Shown: positions 1-7,851 of the stretch, one piece after another
How positions within the stretch are numbered: position 1 is the first letter of the stretch
Layout of the letters: every line of letters starts with the position of its first letter
Source of the DNA: Burkholderiaceae bacterium
GTDB lineage: Bacteria > Pseudomonadota > Gammaproteobacteria > Burkholderiales > Burkholderiaceae_C
Direction of reading: 5' to 3'
DNA: 64,000 bases
NCBI GenBank assembly: GCA_913776825.1
Contig: CAJYPV010000032.1
Location: forward strand, 62,001 to 126,000
Notes under the pieces: model-generated
Told to the model about the DNA's origin: nothing
Seen by the model: the letters and a program-made list of their open reading frames with translations, nothing else
The model's database searches: none
Position numbers and translations under genes: made by a program

Positions 1-542
1 AACGAGCGGTTCGCGTCAGTGCCGGTGTGCATCGCGCAGTGGTAGGCGTCGCACACGGTGAAGGCATTGGCCAGCGCGAACTGGAACGGGATCTCGGCCT
101 CCTTGAAGTAGCCCATCGAGATCGGGTTCTTGTAGCGCGGCCATTGGTCCATGCGACCGTGGTCCCAGGCCATCTGACTGTCGTTCCAGTCATGCGGCGT
201 GCCGCTGGCGCGCTGGGCATTGCCGGCGTTGCCGTCCAGGTGGAACGGAAGGATCACCTGTCCGGCGGCGGTGCGTTGCTGCCAGACATTGCGGCCCTCG
301 GGCAGCGGAATCGGGAAGCGGTCACCGAAGCCGCGCACGCCGGCCAGGGTGCCGAAGTAGTGGTCGAACGCGCGGTTCTCCTGCATGAGGATGACCACAT
401 GCTGCACGTCCATCAGGGTGCCGGTCGCGTTGTAGGCCGGAATGGCCAGCGCACGTTGGATGGACGGCGGAAACGCGCCGAAGGCGGCGGCCGTGAAGCC
501 GGCGGAGGCGCTCCCCCGCAGGAAACTGCGTCGTGTGGTCAT
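1..542 (-). CDS. Phospholipase C, phosphocholine-specific type (5' part only)
   Basis: The N-terminal 180 residues of a gene that runs off the left edge. The protein begins MTTRRSFLRGSASAGF, a twin-arginine (Tat) signal with the RRSFLR motif, so export in folded form is expected. After the signal comes VQHVVILMQENRAFDHYFG, the hallmark opening of bacterial phospholipase C/acid phosphatase enzymes of the phosphoesterase superfamily, with the metal-binding Glu-Asn pair. The later stretch MGYFKEAEIPFQFALANAF and CDAYHCAMHTGTDANR are also typical of this family. The family cleaves phosphatidylcholine or other phospholipids outside the cell. Substrate preference and the C-terminal domains cannot be seen because the gene is cut. 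Confidence 0.9.
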   Translation of the reverse strand, partial: MTTRRSFLRGSASAGFTAAAFGAFPPSIQRALAIPAYNATGTLMDVQHVVILMQENRAFDHYFGTLAGVRGFGDRFPIPLPEGRNVWQQRTAAGQVILPFHLDGNAGNAQRASGTPHDWNDSQMAWDHGRMDQWPRYKNPISMGYFKEAEIPFQFALANAFTVCDAYHCAMHTGTDANRS

Positions 543-835
543 GGCGTCGGGCTGGAAGTGGAGGGCAGGCTCGCCGCGCCGGCACCACCTGGCGGCGGGC
601 TTCGGGCGAGTCGCGCAGTCTCAGACGACGGTATGACCGGGGCGTGACGAATTCCACACTCGACAGCGTGCAGCGCCCCGCGATGACGGTGGAGTTGTCA
701 CCACTTGTTCCAGCCCATCGAGGCGATGGGGCCTCGAGATGCCGCCTGGCGACCATCAGGCAGGCGGCCGTGGCCGCACGTCGATGCCATCGCCGAAAGA
801 TGCCCGGTGATGTGGATCCGGGCGGGAGCGCCTGA

Positions 836-1573
836 TCAGCGCGGCGCGACGTCGCCGTCTGCGCCGAGGCCGTCGCAGCTGGTCTCCTGGACCGCGCAGA
901 TCCGGTTCACCCAGGCGCGGAATCGACCGGCGGGCAGGCCGGCGCGGGCCGACGCGTCCACCCTCACCGAGCCCCGGTCCATCGAGCGCAAGCGCTGGTC
1001 GGCGAACTCCACCTGCGCCCATTTGCCGGTGCAGTCGGTGAGGCGACCGGCTTCGACGAGGAGGTCGCTGTCGAAGGACTCGTTGTCGCCGATGCGCAGC
1101 ACCACGGGCGCCTGGAGGTCCGGCTGAGCGCGGCCCACTTCCGCCTGCGACTTCACCGTCAGCTTGCTGCCGCTGACCCAGCCTTCGCCGGCGTACATCG
1201 GGCGCGGGGGGCGCTCGGTCAGCATGTCGTTGTCGGTGGCGTTGCGGATCAGGAACCAGCCGCGACGTGCGCCGATGACCTCGACCTCCACACGCACGCC
1301 GTAGTTGTTGAACGTGGGTGAGACGAACGTGGGCGGAATTTTGCCGAGCACCTTGGCGGTAGGGCTGGGCGCCGCGCGGACATTCAGCCCGGCTGGATCG
1401 GTCTCGGCGACAAACGCGCCGAAATCGCAGGTGCGGGTGGCGGGCTCGGTGGCGACGGCGTTTGGGGCTTTGGGGGCGCTCTCGGCGGTGCCTGCGCAAC
1501 TGGCCAGTGGGGTGAGGCCGGTTGTCGTCAACAGCAACAGCACGAGGTGGCGGAGGCGGTGATCAGTAGCCAT
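836..1573 (-). CDS. SH3-domain lipoprotein, copy 1
   Basis: A 245-residue protein. I chose the ATG at 1573 because the next residues form a lipoprotein signal: basic MATDHRLRH, a leucine-rich core, then LASC with the lipidated Cys near residue 26. A longer in-frame reading adds 44 residues with no signal character. Residues about 45-80 contain FVAETDPAGLNVRAAPS, the usual opening of a bacterial SH3 (SH3b) domain, and the C-terminus has a paired-cysteine segment (ICAVQETSCDG). Such proteins often bind peptidoglycan or partner proteins in the envelope. No enzymatic motif is visible. It is paralogous to the next gene upstream (1651-2340), with which it shares most of its motifs. Confidence 0.75.
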   Translation of the reverse strand: MATDHRLRHLVLLLLTTTGLTPLASCAGTAESAPKAPNAVATEPATRTCDFGAFVAETDPAGLNVRAAPSPTAKVLGKIPPTFVSPTFNNYGVRVEVEVIGARRGWFLIRNATDNDMLTERPPRPMYAGEGWVSGSKLTVKSQAEVGRAQPDLQAPVVLRIGDNESFDSDLLVEAGRLTDCTGKWAQVEFADQRLRSMDRGSVRVDASARAGLPAGRFRAWVNRICAVQETSCDGLGADGDVAPR

Positions 1574-1650
1574 CGACGAGCACGTAGTGGAACGATGAGA
1601 TCCGGCCCATGGAGGACAGGAAGCGTGGGTGGATCGGCCTGGCGGCTTCG

Positions 1651-2340
1651 TCAGGGCGCGTCGAGTGACGACGGTCCATCGCATGAGGTTTCCTGGATGC
1701 CGCACATCCGGTCAAGCCAGGCACGGAAGCGACCCTTGGGCAGACCGGTGCGGGCGGACGGCGAGACCTGGAGAAGCGGTCGCAGGTCGGCAGGGAATCG
1801 CGCCTCTGCGTAATCCATGAGCACCCAGCCTCCTCGGCAGTCCACGGGGCGACCGGCATCGATCGCACCGTCACTGTCGAAGGTCGATTCATCCTTGAAT
1901 TTGACGGATGCCGGCGCGTCCTCGGAAGGACGCGTTCGCCCCGCCATGGCTTGCGATTTCACGACCAGCTTTCGCCCATGTACCCAGCCTTCGCCGGCGT
2001 AGACAGGCCGTGCGGGTTGGCCGGTCAAGGTTTCGTCGTCCGCAGCATTCCGGATACGGAACCAGCCATTGGAAGCCGCGATGACAGTGACGCGGATGCG
2101 CACCTGCCAGCCCGAGCCGTCGGCCCATACGGGCGGAAGTGTTCCCAGCACGGGGGACGTGCTTGAAGGCGCTGCACGCACGTTGAGTCCGGCAGGATCG
2201 GTCTCCTCAACGAACGCTGGGAAACGACAGCTCGCCGGTTCGAGCGGGCCGCCGGAGGCGTGTGCTGCGCTGGCGAACGCAGCGCAGCCCGCCAACGCTG
2301 CCAACAGCGTTGAAGCGGTGCGAAGGTGGTCACTGGCCAT
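1651..2340 (-). CDS. SH3-domain lipoprotein or secreted protein, copy 2
   Basis: A 229-residue paralogue of the gene at 836-1573, separated by 77 bp and on the same strand, so the pair may be one transcript. The chosen ATG at 2340 gives MASDHLRTASTLLAALAGC, a possible lipobox (LAGC); cleavage after AHA further on is the alternative. The SH3b opening FVEETDPAGLNVRAAPS, the central YAGEGWVHGRKLVVKSQA and the C-terminal GRFRAWLDRMCGIQETSCDG align with copy 1. The pair looks like a tandem duplication. Function unknown beyond envelope location and probable ligand binding by the SH3b domain. Confidence 0.72.
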   Translation of the reverse strand: MASDHLRTASTLLAALAGCAAFASAAHASGGPLEPASCRFPAFVEETDPAGLNVRAAPSSTSPVLGTLPPVWADGSGWQVRIRVTVIAASNGWFRIRNAADDETLTGQPARPVYAGEGWVHGRKLVVKSQAMAGRTRPSEDAPASVKFKDESTFDSDGAIDAGRPVDCRGGWVLMDYAEARFPADLRPLLQVSPSARTGLPKGRFRAWLDRMCGIQETSCDGPSSLDAP

Positions 2341-2850
2341 CGACGCGCCAATGTTCAGACGCGCCCCAAGCGACGTTGAGGTGATTCGCCACACCCTTGG
2401 CTGAGCGGGCTGCGAGTGGGTTCCTGTCGGGGGCGATGCGTGGGGTTTGGCGCGTCATGGCAGTCATTCGCGAGGGGGGCCGAACGGCCAGTCGCGTGCA
2501 GTCTATGGAGCTGGTGCGGGAAGCGCATTGGACAAAGGTCACGCGGCTGGTTCTTGCGGCGGAACAGGCGTTGGGGATGACCGCGACGGTCCGGCCATGC
2601 GTCGCAGACGACGCCACAGTGACTTCGGCGCGGCGCCCTGCCACTGCTGGCTGAGGCGAAGGTTGTTGATCTCCGCGAGGCTGGCTTCGCTCATCGATGC
2701 GGAATTGCTGCTTGGCGAATGAGCTTGCGCGGTTGAACGCGCAACACTAGCTCCGCAAGAAATGAGACTCTCGGCTCTTGCTTCCTCCTGATGCAGCAGC
2801 AGCGGATATCTTGCTTCATTATTAGGACGCAAAGAACCATCTTATGCTTC
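2341..2850. other. Non-coding stretch, no convincing gene
   Basis: About 500 bp between the SH3 gene pair and the mobile mystery module. Short reading frames exist on both strands but none has a credible start context, domain or low-complexity-free composition. The last 50 bp become A/T-richer and lead into the operator repeats of the next gene. I see no RNA gene or terminator here. Confidence 0.5.
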
Positions 2851-2925
2851 CCTATAAGAGAGCTATTACTTGCGAGTTGACAGCCTATAGGCTAGCATCT
2901 AGGCGAATGGGGTCAGCCTATAAGC
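2851..2925. promoter_or_regulatory. Operator repeats of the mobile mystery A/B operon
   Basis: Three copies of a CCTATA-centred element lie just ahead of the HTH gene: CCTATAAG at 2851-2858, the perfect 12-bp palindrome AGCCTATAGGCT at 2882-2893, and AGCCTATAAGC at 2915-2925. A TTGACA-like -35 hexamer sits at 2877-2882 beside the palindrome. The arrangement is what an autoregulating XRE-type repressor would use; binding by the adjacent protein is inference. Confidence 0.55.
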
Positions 2926-2930
2926 AAGCA

Positions 2931-3392
2931 ATGTCGCCCGAACTGAATCATCTCCGCCTCGAGCAACTGCAGGCATCCCTGTCCAATTACGCCGACTTGG
3001 TGACGCGCCAGGCTCCCTCACGGGGATGGTTGAAGCTCATCCGTGAAGCCTTGGGGCGTACGGAACGCCAGCAGGCTCAGCGGCTCGGAATCTCCGGGTC
3101 AACACTGCACAAGTCCGAACAATCCGAAGCGGATGACCGCATCACCCTCGGACAGTTGCGCAAGCTCGCCGACGGACTGGACTGCGAACTGGTCTACGCC
3201 CTCGTTCCCCGGCGCCCGCTCACGACGGTGGTCGAGGACCGCGCCCGCGCCATCGCCATGGAGGAAGTCGCAGGCGTGGCCCACACCATGGGGCTCGAAG
3301 ACCAACGTCCGGGCGCTGAGAGACTGCGCAAGCAGGTGGAACGCAGGACGGCAGAGCTGCTGCGCGGCCGCTGGTCGGACCTATGGCGATAG
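2931..3392 (+). CDS. Mobile mystery protein A (XRE-type HTH regulator)
   Basis: A 153-residue protein of the 'mobile mystery protein A' family: MSPELNHLRLEQLQ at the start, then a helix-turn-helix (residues about 35-85, with RQQAQRLGISGSTLHKSEQ as recognition region) and a basic C-terminus. The family is always found with the Fic protein encoded next, usually on mobile or variable DNA, and is thought to act as the regulator or antidote. I chose ATG 2931 over upstream in-frame ATGs (2844, 2907) because it follows the operator repeats and fits family length; no strong ribosome site is visible. It overlaps the next gene by 10 bp, indicating translational coupling. Confidence 0.85.
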   Translation: MSPELNHLRLEQLQASLSNYADLVTRQAPSRGWLKLIREALGRTERQQAQRLGISGSTLHKSEQSEADDRITLGQLRKLADGLDCELVYALVPRRPLTTVVEDRARAIAMEEVAGVAHTMGLEDQRPGAERLRKQVERRTAELLRGRWSDLWR

Positions 3393-3973
3393 ACCTTGAC
3401 GAACAGGATGGCCAGACCCCGTTGGACCCGGATGAGAAGGCCGGGCTCATCCCCGAGCACCTGACGACCAAGGGCGACCTGAATGACTGGGAGCAGGAGA
3501 ACATCCTGCGTGCCGTACGCTGGCTGAAGCGGGCACGCGCACCCGACGTGCTCAGCGAACGCTTCTGCAGGATGCTGCACGCCAAAATGTTCGATCTGAC
3601 TTGGTCATGGGCGGGCACGTTTCGCAAGTCAGACAAGAATATTGGGTGCGATTGGACGCAAGTGGCGGTCCGGCTCAACGGCCTGTTTGGGAACGCCCGT
3701 TGGTGGGTCGACAACGCCACTTTCCCGCCCGACGAAATCGCAGCGCGTTTTCACCGCGACCTGGTTTGGATTCACCCCTTCCCCAATGGCAACGGCCGGC
3801 ACTCGCGCATGATGGCTGATGCGTTGCTGCGTAGCCTGGGTCAACCGGCTTTCTCCTGGGGAAGCAGCGGCGATCTGGTCGCCGCTAACGACGTGCGAGC
3901 TCGCTACCTGGCCGCTCTGAGGGCGGCGGACCAAGGCGAATACCAACAACTTCTCACGTTCGCTCGTAGCTGA
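3383..3973 (+). CDS. Mobile mystery protein B (Fic-domain protein)
   Basis: A 196-residue Fic protein, partner of the gene before it. The catalytic loop reads HPFPNGNGRHSR (residues about 132-143), matching HxFx(D/E)GNGRxxR except that the acidic metal-binding position is Asn. Fic proteins normally transfer AMP or another nucleotide moiety to Ser/Thr/Tyr of a target, often as a toxin. No obvious inhibitory (S/T)xxxE(G/N) helix is seen inside the protein, so control would rest on protein A or on transcription. The pair is bicistronic (10-bp overlap). Target unknown; a role as a toxin-antitoxin module is plausible but unproven. Confidence 0.85.
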   Translation: MAIDLDEQDGQTPLDPDEKAGLIPEHLTTKGDLNDWEQENILRAVRWLKRARAPDVLSERFCRMLHAKMFDLTWSWAGTFRKSDKNIGCDWTQVAVRLNGLFGNARWWVDNATFPPDEIAARFHRDLVWIHPFPNGNGRHSRMMADALLRSLGQPAFSWGSSGDLVAANDVRARYLAALRAADQGEYQQLLTFARS

Positions 3974-4079
3974 ATCGTCCTGCTTTAGAACTCATCGGCC
4001 GAGCGTGCATCGCGCTGCGGTGCAGAAGGTGAGGTGCCGGCCACTCTTGTCGGGCGCAACAAGGCTGAGCGAACCATAG

Positions 4080-4115
4080 AAAAAGACCCATAGGTCGCGC
4101 CAACCTATGGGTCTT
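4080..4115 (-). terminator. Rho-independent terminator of the yihY gene
   Basis: A perfect 13-bp inverted repeat (AAGACCCATAGGT at 4083-4095 and its complement at 4103-4115) with a 7-nt loop. On the minus strand the hairpin ends in five T residues (4080-4084), so it terminates leftward transcription from the gene ending at 4240. On the plus strand no T run follows. Confidence 0.75.
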
Positions 4116-4239
4116 CGATTCACGCTTGATGCGCGGCTGATCGGTGGCAAGAATTTAATCGGTAGTTTGAAGACGGCGATTCGGCGGGCTGTCATCTGGC
4201 GCCCCTCGCCGCCTGAGCAGGTCAATGCGTTGAAGCCAG

Positions 4240-5268
4240 TCAACGCGGCGATCCAGATGTTGAGGGCGCCGACCGACCCGGCGCGATGCGATCCTGCGTC
4301 GGTCCGCCGCGTCGCGAGCCCAGGCGCTGCGCATAGAGCCACGTGAATTCGGCGCCGACCAGAAAGACCTGGGCCGAGTAGTACACCCAGACGAACACGA
4401 CAGCCACCGAACCGGCCGCGCCGAAGCCGCTCGCCACGCCGGTCTTGCCGATGTAGAGGCTGATCAGGATGCGTCCGATGGTGAACATCGTGGCCGTGAC
4501 CGCCGCTCCGACCCAGACGTCCGCCCAGGCCACTTTGACGCGCGGCAGCACCTTGTAGATCAGCCCGAAGACGGCCGTGGTCATGGCGAACCCGACCACG
4601 GCGTTGAGGCTTTGCAGCAACCATTCCCAGCCGCCGAACCAGCCGCCCCACCACTTGCCGAGCGCCGCCACCACCGCGCCGGTCACCAGCGACACCAGCA
4701 GCAGGAAGGCCACGCCGACGATCATCCCGAAGCTGAGCAGGCGCGCGCGCACCAGTGTCCAGAGGCCGCTGGTCCGTTGGCGCACCGGCGCCCGCCAGAT
4801 GCGGTCGAGGGCGTCCTGCAGTTCGCCGAAAACGGTGGTCGCGCCGATCAGCAGCACGCCGACGCCCAGCACGGTGCCCAGGATGCCGGTGCTGGGCTTG
4901 CTGACGTTGCTCAGCACCTCCTGGATGCCCTTGGCCGCCTCGGGCCCCATCACGCCCTCGATCTGGCCGAAAAGCTCGCCGCGCACGGCGTCCTCGCCGA
5001 AGACCAGTCCGGCGATCGAGATGACGATCACCAGCAGCGGTCCCAGCGAGAACACCGTGTAGTACGACAGCGCCGCGCCCATGCTGGGCGCATAGTCGTC
5101 GATCCAGGCCGACATCGAGTCTTTCAGCAGCGCCCACCAAGTCTTGAGCGATCGGCCTGACCAGGACGGCGTCATGGCCGTGGAGGGCGTGGCCGCCGGG
5201 GCCGCGGCCGTCGCGGTGCCTGCGGCCTGGCCGTCGAGGCGTGTCGTGTCTGCTGAGGATGGGCTCAT
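4240..5268 (-). CDS. YihY/BrkB-family inner-membrane protein
   Basis: About 342 residues with at least six hydrophobic segments after a cytoplasmic N-terminus of some 55 residues. MGAALSYYTVFSLGPLLVIV is the family signature in the first membrane segment; QDALDRIWRAP and the later VVFVWVYYSAQVFLVGAEF segment also match YihY/BrkB (formerly annotated, wrongly, as ribonuclease BN). Function is not established; transport of a small solute has been suggested. The start is uncertain: ATG 5268 has GGGAGG just before it, while ATG 5346 has GGAGAG with better spacing and would add 26 residues. It is transcribed away from the yqhD gene. Confidence 0.85.
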   Translation of the reverse strand: MSPSSADTTRLDGQAAGTATAAAPAATPSTAMTPSWSGRSLKTWWALLKDSMSAWIDDYAPSMGAALSYYTVFSLGPLLVIVISIAGLVFGEDAVRGELFGQIEGVMGPEAAKGIQEVLSNVSKPSTGILGTVLGVGVLLIGATTVFGELQDALDRIWRAPVRQRTSGLWTLVRARLLSFGMIVGVAFLLLVSLVTGAVVAALGKWWGGWFGGWEWLLQSLNAVVGFAMTTAVFGLIYKVLPRVKVAWADVWVGAAVTATMFTIGRILISLYIGKTGVASGFGAAGSVAVVFVWVYYSAQVFLVGAEFTWLYAQRLGSRRGGPTQDRIAPGRSAPSTSGSPR

Positions 5269-5468
5269 GCCTCCCGAGGGCAACGAACGCGCCCAGGACA
5301 GGGGGACGTCCCGAGGCCGCGAGCCTGCGATCAATTGCCCATTCATCGCTCTCCAAACAGGATTGGGCAAAACTCCGGCAGCTTCGTGCGTTGCCTGGAT
5401 GCGGCCGGCGGCGAACAATTCAGGCCATCGACGCGCATCCTCGTTCACCCCTTCCGGAGCCGACAGCC

Positions 5469-6632
5469 ATGAACAACTTCACCCTCAACACCCCCACCAA
5501 GATCCTCTTCGGCAAAGGCCAGATCGCCGAGCTCGGACGGGAGATCCCTGCGGACGCCCGCATCCTGATCACCTACGGCGGCGGCAGCATCAAGAAGAAC
5601 GGCGTGCTGGACCAGGTCCGCGCCGCGCTGACCGGGCGCACGGTGTTCGAGTTCGGCGGCATCGAGCCGAACCCGACGTTTGAAACGCTGATGAAGGCCG
5701 TCGAGGTCGTCAAGGCCGAGCAGGTCGACTTCCTGCTGGCGGTCGGGGGCGGCTCAGTCGCGGACGGCACCAAGTTCATCGCCGCAGCGGCGCGGTACGA
5801 CGCCGCCGAGGACCCGTGGGAGATCCTGCTGACGCGCGGCGCCAAGGTCAAGGCCGCCGTGAAGATGGGCGTCGTGCTGACGCTGCCCGCCACCGGTTCC
5901 GAGTCCAACAACGGCGCCGTGATCAGCCGCCAGGCGACGGGCGACAAGCTGCCGTTCTTCTCCGCGCACACCTACCCGGTGTTCGCGGTGCTCGATCCGG
6001 TGACCACCTACAGCCTGCCCGCGCGGCAGGTGGCCAACGGCGTCGTGGATGCATTCGTCCACACGGTCGAGCAGTACCTGACCTACCCGGCCGAAGGCCG
6101 CATCCAGGACCGCTTCGCAGAAGGCATCCTGCTGACGCTCATCGAGGAAGGTCCGCGTGCGCTGGCCGAGCCGGAGAACTACGACGTCCGCGCCAACGTC
6201 ATGTGGAGCGCGACACAGGCGCTGAACGGCCTGATCGGTGCCGGTGTTCCGCAGGATTGGGCAACGCACATGATCGGCCACGAGCTGACCGCGATGCACG
6301 GTCTGGATCACGCGCAGACGTTGGCGGTCGTGCTGCCGTCGGTGCTCGCCTACAAGAAGGAGCAGAAGCGCGCCAAGCTGCTGCAGTACGCGGACCGCGT
6401 CTGGGGTCTGCGCGACGGCAGCGAGGAGCAACGCATCGACGGCGCGATCGCGGCGACGCGCGCCTTCTTCGAGCAGTTGGGCGTGGGCACGCGCCTGTCG
6501 GCCTACGGCCTGGACGGCAGCACCATCCCGGCGCTGATCGCCAAGCTGGAGGAACACGGCGGCACGGCGCTGGGCGAACACCAGGACGTGCGGCTGGACG
6601 ACAGCCGCCGGATCCTCGAAGCCGCCCGCTGA
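5469..6632 (+). CDS. yqhD: YqhD-type NADPH-dependent aldehyde/alcohol oxidoreductase
   Basis: 387 residues, exactly the length usual for E. coli YqhD. It is an iron-containing (group III) alcohol dehydrogenase that in practice reduces short and toxic aldehydes with NADPH. Visible are the nucleotide-binding glycine motifs ITYGGGSIKKNG (about 35-46) and AVGGGSVADGTKF (about 93-105) and the metal ligands in VVDAFVHTVEQY and MIGHELTAMHGLDHAQ. I set the start at ATG 5469 (MNNFTLNTPTKILFG), the standard family N-terminus; the longer in-frame reading upstream overlaps the yihY 5' region. It is followed after 7 bp by an AraC-type regulator on the same strand, as for yqhD/yqhC partners, though here the two are co-directional. 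Confidence 0.95.
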   Translation: MNNFTLNTPTKILFGKGQIAELGREIPADARILITYGGGSIKKNGVLDQVRAALTGRTVFEFGGIEPNPTFETLMKAVEVVKAEQVDFLLAVGGGSVADGTKFIAAAARYDAAEDPWEILLTRGAKVKAAVKMGVVLTLPATGSESNNGAVISRQATGDKLPFFSAHTYPVFAVLDPVTTYSLPARQVANGVVDAFVHTVEQYLTYPAEGRIQDRFAEGILLTLIEEGPRALAEPENYDVRANVMWSATQALNGLIGAGVPQDWATHMIGHELTAMHGLDHAQTLAVVLPSVLAYKKEQKRAKLLQYADRVWGLRDGSEEQRIDGAIAATRAFFEQLGVGTRLSAYGLDGSTIPALIAKLEEHGGTALGEHQDVRLDDSRRILEAAR

Positions 6633-6639
6633 CCTGCCC

Positions 6640-7557
6640 ATGGCCACCACGCTCAACGACGGCATCCGGCGGCGGATCATCGAGACGGCCACCCGCTACA
6701 AGTCCGGGGCCTTCTCGACGCCGTCGCCGGTGGCGGGCGTGCGCATCCTCTACTCTGAGACGCCGCACCCGCGCACGCCGGTGCTGTACGAGCCGTCGAT
6801 CGTCATCGTGGCGCAGGGGGCGAAGGTGGGGCATGTCGGCGGCAAGACCTTCCGCTACGACGCGCAGAACTACCTGCTGCTGACGGTGCCCCTGCCTTTC
6901 GAGTGCGAGACGATCGCCAGCAAGAAGGAGCCTTTCGTCGGCGTGTCGATCGACATCGACACGGCGGTGCTGCAGGAGCTGCTGATCGAGCTGGAGGATG
7001 AGCGTCTTGAGCGCCCCGCGAGCCTGGACGCCGCGGGCGTCAACAGCGCGGCGTTCACCGAGGACGTGCTCTGCGCAATCGAGCGGCTGTTCGACGCGAT
7101 GCATCGCCCGCGCGACGCGAAGGTGCTGGGCAAGCTCATCCTCAAGGAGATCATCTATCACGTGCTCTGCGGCGAGAGCGGCGCGGCGCTGCAGGCGCTG
7201 GCCAACCGGCACACGCACTTCGCGCAGGTGGCGAAGGCGCTGCAGCACATCGAATCCAACTACGCCAAGCCGCTCAGCGTCGAACAGCTGGCGGGGCTGG
7301 TGAACATGAGCGTGTCCGCCTTCCATCACAACTTCAAGGCGGTGACCAACACGTCGCCGCTGCAGTACGTGAAGAGCTACAAGCTGCACAAGGCGCGCTT
7401 GATCATGCTGAACGAAGGCGCGAAGGCCGGCGTCGCGGCGACGCGCGTGGGGTACGAAAGTCCGTCGCAGTTCAGCCGGGAGTTCAAGCGGTACTTCGGC
7501 GCCACGCCGGTGGATGAGGTGGCGAGGTTGAGGGCGCTCAGTCCGTCGGTGTCGTGA
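6640..7557 (+). CDS. AraC-family transcriptional regulator (YqhC-like)
   Basis: 305 residues. The N-terminal half carries the AraC_N-type effector domain (PRTPVLYEPSIVIVAQGAK near residue 43), the C-terminal 100 residues hold two helix-turn-helix motifs (LSVEQLAGLVNMSVSAFHHN; AATRVGYESPSQFSREFKRY). YqhC, the closest known type, senses aldehydes and activates yqhD. The position 7 bp behind yqhD suggests a single transcript and autoregulation; that role is inferred from context. Confidence 0.88.
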   Translation: MATTLNDGIRRRIIETATRYKSGAFSTPSPVAGVRILYSETPHPRTPVLYEPSIVIVAQGAKVGHVGGKTFRYDAQNYLLLTVPLPFECETIASKKEPFVGVSIDIDTAVLQELLIELEDERLERPASLDAAGVNSAAFTEDVLCAIERLFDAMHRPRDAKVLGKLILKEIIYHVLCGESGAALQALANRHTHFAQVAKALQHIESNYAKPLSVEQLAGLVNMSVSAFHHNFKAVTNTSPLQYVKSYKLHKARLIMLNEGAKAGVAATRVGYESPSQFSREFKRYFGATPVDEVARLRALSPSVS

Positions 7558-7566
7558 CAGGCCGGG

Positions 7567-7851
7567 ATGCTCGCTGGCGGCGATTTGCCGGGCCACTACG
7601 TGCTCAACCACGCGCCGAAGATGCTGATGCAGTTCGGTCTGCTGATCCTGTTCGGATTGCTTTTCTGCAACTGGGCCATGCGCCGGCTGCTTGCGCACTC
7701 TGGGCACCGCTGGGGCACGCAGGACGTCGCCGACGTGGCCAGCTTGCCACTGCTGACCGCCGTGTTCTCCGTATTCATGCTGGCGGCCACGCCAGTGTTC
7801 AACAGCATCATCCGCATCCAGGAGATCGAGGCCGACCGCTTTGACCTGTGA
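7567..7851 (+). pseudogene. M48 family metallopeptidase fragment
   Basis: 94 codons that match only the middle of an M48 (Ste24/HtpX-like) integral membrane zinc peptidase. GHYVLNH is the tail of the HExxH zinc site, but the preceding HE-containing half is gone (it reads GDLP instead); two membrane segments follow, then RIQEIEADRFDL, which carries the third zinc ligand region (ExxAD). The 5' break falls within about 30 bp of the AraC stop, in the same frame, and the stop codon TGA at the 3' end is supplied by the IS terminal repeat. It lacks both ends and cannot be a working protease. Confidence 0.8.

Noticed and set aside
2330..2654. Two overlapping short reading frames on opposite strands
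   Set aside because: No ribosome site, no motif, Arg/Ala-rich composition typical of non-coding GC-rich DNA.
3992..5356. 454-codon minus-strand open frame
   Set aside because: Off-frame shadow of the YihY gene; Arg/Gly-rich without membrane segments.
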